Of a stretch of 40,538 nt of DNA, positions 35,601 to 40,538 are shown piece by piece. This stretch comes from Halomonas sp. NO4 (GTDB taxonomy: Bacteria > Pseudomonadota > Gammaproteobacteria > Pseudomonadales > Halomonadaceae): positions 1 to 40,538 of the forward strand of contig NZ_WHMA01000026.1 of assembly GCF_010994375.1 (NCBI RefSeq), in the 5' to 3' direction. Numbering within the stretch: the first letter of the stretch is position 1; the number at the start of each line of letters is the position of its first letter. The notes under the pieces were generated by a model. The model was not told the origin of the DNA, ran no database searches, and worked only from the letters and a program-made list of their open reading frames with translations. The translations under genes and the position numbers were made by a program.

Positions 35601-37243
35601 TCGCGAACGCGCGCCAGAGCCTGCCCGGCTTCGATCACCCGACGCACCTCGTCCCGCCTTGCCTGCCACTCCTCGGTGTTGACCCGCACGCCGGCCAGGT
35701 GGGGGGCCTGCAGTGCCCGTGTGCCGGCACGCTGCAGGATGGCGATGTCGTCGAAGTCCTGAGGAATGGGCAGCTGCATGACCGTGGCCAGGGAGACCGC
35801 GTTGTCGGTCAGCGCCGTTAGCTGATCGGATGCCCGCTGGACCAGCTTGCGTAGCTCCTGCTCTTCCCCCGGCGACAAGGCATGACGCCGGGAACGGTGG
35901 AAGGGGTTGTCAGATGGGGGACCATACTCTGCGAGGTAGTCGCCCATGGCGTCCATGGCACGCCGCCTCCGGGCCAGGTCCTGAGGTCCCCAGTTGCGGA
36001 GACGCTCGAAGTCGATCCGTGACAATGCCTGCAGGCGCTCGTCGCGCTGGAGCTCCAACATTCGCCCCAGGGCGGTCACGTAGTCGGTCTGTGAGGCCAG
36101 GATGGGGGTGCGGAGATCCTCCACATAGGCATCCAGGGACTCGCGGACCTCGCCGAGGCGCTGATACTCGTGAGTACGGACCGGGACCTTGGGGCGCCCG
36201 TTCTCGAATACCCGCCGTAGCGAGTCGAGGACCGCCTTCTTGTTGCTCTTGTGGCTATGCAGCTCGAGAACCGCATCGCCGAGATGGCACTCGTCCAGGC
36301 GTGATTTGACGACCTCCAAGGCGGCCATCTTCTGCGCCACGAACAGGACCTTCTGGCCGCGCGCCAGGGCTTCGCCGACCAGGTTGGTGATGGTCTGCGA
36401 CTTGCCGGTCCCCGGCGGCCCCTGGACCACCAGGCTGGCACCGTCCATCACAGCCAGGATGGCCTCGAGCTGGCTGGAGTCGGCATCCTTGACCAGGTGC
36501 AGCGACTCGGGTGTCTTGAGCAGATCATGGCCAGAAGATGCCTCAAGGCGTTCGGCATCCTCTCGGTAACCTGTCTCGAATAGTTTCTCGAGTTGGGGAT
36601 GCGCCACGAGATCGTGGGATTCCGGCCAATTGGCCGGGTCCAGATCGGTGTACATCTGGAACTTGCCGAACGAGAAGAGCCCCAGTCGAATCTGGTCGGC
36701 ATGGACTCGCCAGCGGGGGCGATCAGCGATCATCTCCTCGACCCGACCGAAATAGTCGATCAGGAGCGTGGCGTCATCGAAGTCGGGAAGGATCAGCCGG
36801 AAGTCCTGCTTCAACCGGGCGGCCAGGGCCAGGTTGCCCCCCATGTCGGCGTCGGTAAACGACAGGGTAAAGCCGGCGCGGGCGGATTCCCGTTGCAGCG
36901 CTACGGGAACCAGGACCAGGGGGGCGAAGCGCGGCGTGTGAGCGTTTTCGTCCTCGTACCACTCCAGGAACCCCAGTGCCAGATAGAGTACCTCGATGCC
37001 CTGCTCCTGCAGCAGGGTATGGGCCTCGTCCTCGCGCTTTGCGTAGGCCTCCGGCAAGGGAAGGAAACGCATGGGTTTGCGCTCCTCGACCAGGATGTTG
37101 GCGACCTCGGTCGATCGCTCATCCACGATGTCCAGGAAGCGCTTGTTGCTGGGCACGTGCAGCAGTGGATTGCCGCGCAGGCCCATGTCGAGCAGCTCAT
37201 GGCGGGCGAGCTCGAGCTTGTTTTGCAATGAGGTATCAGGCAT
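32615..37243 (-). CDS. DUF4011/SF1 helicase/PD-(D/E)XK nuclease/DUF3320 protein
   Basis: This is a 1542-residue multidomain enzyme. Residues 1-230 are a DUF4011-type N-terminus (LLDMGLRGNPLLHVPSNKR, YLALGFLEWYEDE). An SF1 (UPF1/COG1112-like) helicase core runs from Walker A GPPGTGKSQT at about 275 to Walker B VIFDEASQI at about 897, then NVQGDERDVIFISVGYG at about 1098 and NVLISRARLAMEVF at about 1138. A long helical insert lies between motifs I and II. At about 1195-1290 is a Vsr/DUF559-like nuclease domain (FFIDLAV then LAVECDGASYH). A DUF3320-like region lies near 1370-1420 and a winged-helix-like end follows. Similar proteins sit in defence islands, so translocation and cutting of foreign nucleic acid is likely but inferred. 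Confidence 0.85.
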   Translation of the reverse strand: MPDTSLQNKLELARHELLDMGLRGNPLLHVPSNKRFLDIVDERSTEVANILVEERKPMRFLPLPEAYAKREDEAHTLLQEQGIEVLYLALGFLEWYEDENAHTPRFAPLVLVPVALQRESARAGFTLSFTDADMGGNLALAARLKQDFRLILPDFDDATLLIDYFGRVEEMIADRPRWRVHADQIRLGLFSFGKFQMYTDLDPANWPESHDLVAHPQLEKLFETGYREDAERLEASSGHDLLKTPESLHLVKDADSSQLEAILAVMDGASLVVQGPPGTGKSQTITNLVGEALARGQKVLFVAQKMAALEVVKSRLDECHLGDAVLELHSHKSNKKAVLDSLRRVFENGRPKVPVRTHEYQRLGEVRESLDAYVEDLRTPILASQTDYVTALGRMLELQRDERLQALSRIDFERLRNWGPQDLARRRRAMDAMGDYLAEYGPPSDNPFHRSRRHALSPGEEQELRKLVQRASDQLTALTDNAVSLATVMQLPIPQDFDDIAILQRAGTRALQAPHLAGVRVNTEEWQARRDEVRRVIEAGQALARVREAMQPRFIKAVYDADLLPIRTGLAGRADKWWRVFSGEYRRAAGALKGYSRDRLTGSPVEWLAWVDELLEAQQHRQTLERLSPTCQTLFGAQWQGEESDWPVLAQLADWIVDLYEAIGKGELPAGLAAFLDGNPDLREHSDQVEALQTQSESVQGLLQELCHQIQWQEEASSMALGTWHHRLAEWRDTEQLYSVVRFNQLSEDLEEAGLGHLVEILAGWPHAPHVLSPWLALSYYGGLVDHAYVERPRLGRFDRLTHERLIQEFNQLDEACFRYAQESLVERLHDTLPSYHAAGEMEILRREFTKKRRHLPIRRLLREAGTVIQQAKPVFMMSPMSVAGYLAQGNLDFDLVIFDEASQIPAPEALGAILRGRQVVVVGDSKQMPPTNFFGQSVELTDEEADESATADVESILGMMKARGMPERMLRWHYRSRHHSLIAVSNAQFYDNQLLIFPSPGLHPHARGLGFRYLPDTHYDRGGSRTNAGEARAVAKAVIEHVRRHPALSLGVVAFSTAQREAILLEVERLRREHEELEDFFRHHDGGDEFFIKNLENVQGDERDVIFISVGYGRTAAGRLGQNFGPLNKAGGERRLNVLISRARLAMEVFANFQADELRVTDGSPFGVRAFQAFLKYAETGELPTHEMTDKEPDSPFEWEVMRAIQDLGYEVQPQVGSQGFFIDLAVRDPDAPGRFLLAVECDGASYHSSAVARDRDRLRQSVLEGLGWRFHRIWSTEWFRNAPAETQRLKEAIEAAQRHQKALEAASLETAEQEAPQATRQGTGEAEVVEVTVEPASANIEREAPSQEATSIPIYSPVDTSALGLSPADCQFEEIPSHRLQEAIHQAVAHEGPMHLKMLLSRLTDATGLQRAGARIQRRVEAESRTLERQGRLHRHGDFLDTPEREVPPQRDWSSLPASQRKFELVPPSELEHALLLTLRDSVSIEPMDAMGAAINLLGFKRLTKPIRQRVEAVLQDLHDSEHIQERNGRLQLAKQDEEA

Positions 37244-37293
37244 GAGTCAATTCCCGGCGCCATTGCCGCCAACGGCTATGCGATGAGGAGCGT

Positions 37294-37515
37294 TCAGTCT
37301 CCGAGTGACGAAATATCGCCCTCGATGCTACCAAGGTGAGAATCAATCGAGTTCAAGGCCTCATAGATCTGCTTGGAAAATGACAGGTCTTCGGCCCAGT
37401 TAAGCTCCGATCGTATCTCGTTGATATCGGACTTTATATCGGTAAGCTGGTCAGAGATCGATTCGTTGACTTCGATGAGTCGGGCAAGAAAGGCTTCGAT
37501 ATTTTCAGTGTCCAT
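37294..37515 (-). CDS. Small acidic coiled-coil protein
   Basis: This 73-residue protein consists almost entirely of amphipathic helix, MDTENIEAFLARLIEVNESI and on to SIDSHLGSIEGDISSLGD, with a heptad-like hydrophobic pattern and negative charge. No domain is recognised. It overlaps the membrane-protein gene by 11 bases and ends 50 bases before the helicase-nuclease gene. Such a position suggests a small adaptor or regulator in the same operon. The base composition is AT-richer than the surrounding chromosome. Confidence 0.65.
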   Translation of the reverse strand: MDTENIEAFLARLIEVNESISDQLTDIKSDINEIRSELNWAEDLSFSKQIYEALNSIDSHLGSIEGDISSLGD

Positions 37516-38011
37516 GACGTCTCCTTGTGAGCTTGTTTAGGGCATTTTTGGCGGCCTTTCCCTGAAGGTCTATGAATTCTATTGTGTGGAATTCTTCGGC
37601 CAGGTGGTCATCGTCATGCCACTGACGCCAAGTGTCTTTTGCATGGTTGAATCCTGCTTGGATTTCTTCAATATACCGTTCTAAAGCCTCTAATTCATTG
37701 GCCTGCATGTATAGCATGGCCTTGTGGGCATTGGCGTGTATTTCCTTGGCGCATAGCGTTATCTCTTTTTCCATGTCGCTTGCTTGGGTTCCTGCCATCG
37801 AATATTCATTTGACAGCTCGCCTCTCACGAAATGGTCGGAAAGAAAGGCAATTCTGGATATTCTCTCGAAGAAGTATTCCCTTGCCCATATTTCCTTCTG
37901 CCATTTCCACTCTCTGCGTTTCGCATGCAGAGGGAAGAAGCCTATAGATAGATAGGCCCCAAGGGCGAGTGCGGCCAGAGTCGTAAAGAAGGAGGTAGCG
38001 ATATCCGTCAT
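37505..38011 (-). CDS. Membrane-anchored helical protein
   Basis: This 168-residue protein has one N-terminal membrane helix (residues about 8-28, FFTTLAALALGAYLSIGFFP) followed by a cytoplasmic or periplasmic helical domain rich in Glu and Lys and ending in the basic NKLTRRRHGH. No family is recognised. The ATG overlaps the stop of the methylase stub by four bases, and the small coiled-coil gene overlaps its own end by 11 bases. The sequence is AT-richer than the flanks. It could anchor or sense for the helicase-nuclease downstream. Confidence 0.7.
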   Translation of the reverse strand: MTDIATSFFTTLAALALGAYLSIGFFPLHAKRREWKWQKEIWAREYFFERISRIAFLSDHFVRGELSNEYSMAGTQASDMEKEITLCAKEIHANAHKAMLYMQANELEALERYIEEIQAGFNHAKDTWRQWHDDDHLAEEFHTIEFIDLQGKAAKNALNKLTRRRHGH

Positions 38012-38523
38012 GAGGAGGCCCGCTCAAAATACGCCCAGGCTTCCTCGTAGTCCTTCTCCCGGTCCGGGCGGGTGAAGGGGGCGTGGTATTCCACGGTCTT
38101 TTCCCAGGGCCCATCGGGGAGGGTATCGTCGAGGTAGGTCTTGCGGACGACGCCTTCCTGCAGGTCCTTGATCTCTTCCCAGCCGAGGGCGATGCCATAT
38201 GCCGTGCGATCCGGGGAATCGATGGAGTAGTGGATATCGTTGTCCAGGTCCTTCTTGTTGGCCTTGCGTGGCAGGCCGACGCCGACGAGGCGCTTGCTGG
38301 GGGTGAGGATTATGCGGCCCCAGCGGGCCAGGGCATGCACCGCCTCGATCTCGCGCAGCCGTTCGTGGGCGCCGCGGCGCAGCAGGGCCCAGGGCGTCTC
38401 GCCGTGTTCGGTGGCGCGCTGCTGCCAGGCCTCGAGCACGCCGCGGACATCGCCCTCGAAGATGTCGGCGAGGTAGTGCTCGCTGTAGAACTCGTTGTCG
38501 TTGACGATGCCTGCGTATGCCAT
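38008..38523 (-). pseudogene. N-terminal stub of a large DNA methylase (DrmMI-like)
   Basis: The 171-residue product starts MAYAGIVNDNEFYSEHYLAD and continues through IFEGDVRGVLEAWQQRA, which I recognise as the N-terminus of long (over 1000-residue) class I SAM-dependent adenine methylases such as DISARM DrmMI. None of the catalytic blocks (NPPY, SAM loop) is present. The frame ends in a TGA overlapping the membrane-protein ATG, so the break lies at or just before 38008. Identification rests on memory of family N-termini and should be confirmed. It may still be translated as a leader that couples to the next gene. Confidence 0.5.
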
Positions 38524-38536
38524 AGCGTGCCTTGCC

Positions 38537-39562
38537 TTAACGCGTCTGCGCCCCGTCGGCCGCGGCCGGCGGTTGTGGATGAAGCGATGCGAATCGTTGC
38601 TGCCAGTCGTCCGGGAAGCCCATGGGTGGGCGAGGGATATCGGGGTATTCCTCGAGCAGGGTCTGCAGGCGACCGGGCCTGCGGGTGTCCGGGCTGATCT
38701 GGGTGGTGAGGTGAGTCAGCATCATCAGGACGGTGAAGAGGCGGCGGGGGACGCCCCTTCCCGCCTGAGGTGCCGGAAAAGTGAGGTGTTTCGGCCAACT
38801 AGGCGGAATCGAGAGCTCGCGGTTCCAGAGCCGGAAATGATGGGCACAGACATTCCGAATGAATGTCAGAGTGTGCAGCCAGCTCGCGAGCACATGGTGC
38901 GGGAGGGCGAAGCGCCTTGCGATGGACTTTCGATCACGATACTCGTCAAGCCCATCGAACAGATGGGATAGCGTGCCGAGGCTCAGCTCTTCCACCATCG
39001 CCCAGGAAGGCAAGTGCGCAGGCTGGTCGTAGGTGAGCGCGTAATAGCGTGGGTAATTGTCACGCTTGCGGCTCTCTTTTCGTGCCTGTTTGATTTCCTC
39101 GGGTACCTTCGCCCTCTCGATCCGTTCTATCTCTTTGTGATACTGACGGGCTTCCTTGACGAGTTTGTCGTTGAGCTCACTGAGCAACCGTGGATGATCG
39201 AAGTGGGCCTTGAAGCGCGCGGGCGTCAAGTACCAATGCGTACCGTATTGGCAGGCCATATGGTTGCTGATACCCGTCCGTACGGCGATCTCGACCCTCT
39301 CGATGGCCACCATCACAAGCTGACGAAGGTCGCTGTCGAAGCGGTAGACCTGCATGATGTCCGATAACCTGGCGTCCGGTTTGAACCGGTGTTCGGGGTC
39401 ATCGGGATATTGGAAGGGCCGCATATAAGGGCTGAGCCTGAAGGATGTCGTGACTTCAAGCAGCCGAAGAGCGCGTTCACGGTCATTGATGTGCAAGCCA
39501 CGCTCGATCAGTAGGTCGAGCTGCTCGCCTGCCGTCAGGGCGGGTTTGGCGAAGCGGGTCAT
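38537..39562 (-). CDS. Abi_2 (AbiF/AbiD) family HEPN abortive-infection protein
   Basis: This 341-residue protein has a full Abi_2 domain: LDLLIERGLHINDRERALRL at the start, YRFDSDLRQLVMVAIERVEI at about residues 85-105, LPSWAMVEELSLGTLSHLFD and SWLHTLTFIRNVCAHHFRLW. The HEPN ribonuclease motif R-x4-H is RNVCAH at about residues 236-241. AbiF-type proteins are RNA-cutting toxins that stop phage growth and are held in check by a structured RNA encoded upstream. Exactly such an RNA with a terminator is seen here at 39610-39671. GGAGG precedes ATG 39562 by seven bases. It sits between two DISARM-like relics, so it was probably inserted or kept when they decayed. Confidence 0.88.
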   Translation of the reverse strand: MTRFAKPALTAGEQLDLLIERGLHINDRERALRLLEVTTSFRLSPYMRPFQYPDDPEHRFKPDARLSDIMQVYRFDSDLRQLVMVAIERVEIAVRTGISNHMACQYGTHWYLTPARFKAHFDHPRLLSELNDKLVKEARQYHKEIERIERAKVPEEIKQARKESRKRDNYPRYYALTYDQPAHLPSWAMVEELSLGTLSHLFDGLDEYRDRKSIARRFALPHHVLASWLHTLTFIRNVCAHHFRLWNRELSIPPSWPKHLTFPAPQAGRGVPRRLFTVLMMLTHLTTQISPDTRRPGRLQTLLEEYPDIPRPPMGFPDDWQQRFASLHPQPPAAADGAQTR

Positions 39563-39609
39563 CGTGCCACCTCCGGAGCGAGGTGGCTGGAGCCTTGCGT
39601 AGGGGCAAT

Positions 39610-39671
39610 AAAAAAACCCGCGCAATTTGAGCGTGAAGACCGAAGTCCACATAGGCTTGGCGGGTGTATTG
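39610..39671 (-). ncRNA. AbiF-associated structured RNA ending in a terminator
   Basis: Read on the minus strand, this segment starts about seven bases after a promoter and ends in a T7 run. An outer stem ACCCGC (39665-39660) pairs with GCGGGT (39621-39616). Inside is a hairpin GTGGAC-TTCG-GTC-tt-CAC (39650-39633) closed by a cUUCGg tetraloop. The final stem plus T run is an intrinsic terminator, so RNA accumulates while some polymerase reads into the Abi gene 48 bases on. This matches the described abiF RNA motif in position and general form; detailed consensus was not checked. Confidence 0.65.
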
Positions 39672-39677
39672 AAAACA

Positions 39678-39706
39678 ATGGTAGCCCCGCCGGCGGCGCG
39701 TTGCAA
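39678..39706 (-). promoter_or_regulatory. Sigma-70-like promoter of the AbiF RNA
   Basis: On the minus strand, TTGCAA (39706-39701) is followed by exactly 17 bases and TACCAT (39683-39678). Each hexamer matches four of six consensus positions. The -35 box is also the centre of a GC-rich palindrome (GGCGC/GCGCC, 39696-39713). Initiation near 39671 gives an RNA of about 60 bases. Confidence 0.5.
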
Positions 39707-39774
39707 GGCGCCGGCTGCCATGGCGTTCCGGTTCGCCAGGGATGGGTGAGCGAGAGCCAGCCCGATAAGACGCA

Positions 39775-40326
39775 TCACGGCTGCGCCTCCTGGGGAGAGG
39801 CGGGGTCGCCGGTGAAGATGGCGGCGACCTGGAGCCAAGGCCGGGGCTCGATCTGCTGAGTGGCTTCCAGCCAGTCCAGGTAGTCGTCGAAGACGCGCTC
39901 GAGCTGGGCGGTGCGTTCCTCTCGGCGGCGCTGCTTGCGGGCTTCCTGCTCGCGGCTGGCGGCAAGGTCGAGTTCGATTTGTTGCTGGTGGCGGGCCTTG
40001 AGGGCGTCCATCGCGGCGTGGTGGCCGAGATGGATGCGCTCGTCAGTCGGGGCGGTGTCGCGTAGCTGGGTGGCCAGGTTGAGCAGGCCGGCACGATAGC
40101 CTTGGGAGAGGTCGTCGACCAGCTCGGTGGTGGCCGGGTCGAGGATGCGGATGTCGTCCTCGAGTCGGCTGAGAAACTGGGCCTCGCGGCCGCGCACCAG
40201 CATGGAGAGTCCGGTACAGCCGAGCAGGTAGCCGCCGTCCCTCGAATGATCCAGGCGAGTGAGGCGCCACTCGGCATCGAGGATTTCCAGGCGCATGCCC
40301 GGTGCAAACTGCTGGTGCTGGCCCAT
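39775..40326 (-). pseudogene. DrmD-like SNF2 helicase with core deleted in frame
   Basis: The 183-residue frame joins the two ends of a DISARM DrmD-like protein. Residues 1-108 (DAEWRLTRLDHSRDGGYLLG, LVRGREAQFLSRLEDDI, DERIHLGHHAAMD) are the family N-terminus that precedes the SNF2 ATPase. From about residue 109 (LKARHQQQIELDL) the sequence is the family C-terminus, ending FDDYLDWLEATQQIEPRPWL. About 800 residues, with every helicase motif, are missing, yet the frame is open. GGAAGG precedes ATG 40326. Identification is from recalled family ends. Whether the remnant has any role, for example as a repressor of the locus, is unknown. Confidence 0.6.
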
Positions 40327-40538
40327 GCCTTCCCCCGAGGTACTGCAAGCGGCCTTTCTCTAGCTCGAGGGACGTCCTCCTTATGTTCGGTCGTGCGTCC
40401 CTGCGGCTGCCTGGCATCGTGTTAAGCGCCCTAATGACGTTTAGCGTAACAAAGCGTTGATAGGGAGCTATGGTGACTTCTGGTGTATGGGAGGAGGTAG
40501 GAAGGGTGGCGTATCCTGTTGATTGATCACGACCAAGA

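Noticed and set aside
28640..40538. Integrative element with att sites
   Set aside because: No tRNA gene, integrase or flanking direct repeat was found in the window.

Overview
The window is high-GC bacterial chromosome, almost fully coding, with short intergenic gaps, Shine-Dalgarno starts and many 1-4 base stop/start overlaps. Gene content (SatD plus DUF3307 pair, MoxR plus CoxE-like VWA pair, Aquifex-type aconitase, DUF523/DUF1722 protein, two GGDEF proteins, YadGH-like ABC-2 exporter, Tat-exported NitT/TauT-type binding protein) points to a Gammaproteobacterium, most likely Halomonas or a close relative. That placement is from recall of the families, not from a search.

Positions 1-28650 are mainly core-like. 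From left to right: a GNAT acetyltransferase, DUF3307 and SatD with paired inverted-repeat operators upstream, VWA and MoxR, a 150-bp imperfect palindrome, a cupin, DUF72, and a 3-hydroxyisobutyrate-dehydrogenase-like enzyme. Next is a five-gene, fully overlapping minus-strand operon: Tat substrate-binding protein, ABC ATPase, permease, NifU-like protein and SaoD-like DsrE protein. A candidate terminator-ended small RNA and an AT-richer CPA1 antiporter follow. Then come aconitase, an MsbA-like ABC exporter, a phosphoesterase, a glutamine amidotransferase, a membrane diguanylate cyclase, a truncated quinone-reductase gene, ABC-2 exporter genes, DUF6494, a glutathione transferase, GFA, DUF523/DUF1722, a methyltransferase, an M28 peptidase and a multi-PAS diguanylate cyclase.

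Positions 28645-40538 are accessory and look like a defence island in turnover. Three minus-strand relics lie in the order of a class 1 DISARM locus: a DrmD-like SNF2 gene whose ATPase core is deleted in frame (39775-40326), the N-terminal stub of a large DNA methylase resembling DrmMI (38008-38523), and scrambled pieces of a DEAD-type helicase (30131-30675). Between the first two sits an Abi_2/AbiF HEPN gene. It is preceded by its own promoter and a short structured RNA that ends in a terminator, the layout of AbiF-type RNA-antitoxin systems. Between the second and third sits a tightly packed minus-strand operon: membrane protein, small coiled-coil protein, 1542-residue DUF4011/SF1-helicase/PD-(D/E)XK-nuclease/DUF3320 protein, and a secreted protein of six 17-residue repeats. 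A plus-strand higB-higA-pRiA4b-ORF3 unit lies next to it. I read this as a dead DISARM locus whose space was taken over by an AbiF-RNA module, a putative new helicase-nuclease operon and a toxin-antitoxin operon.
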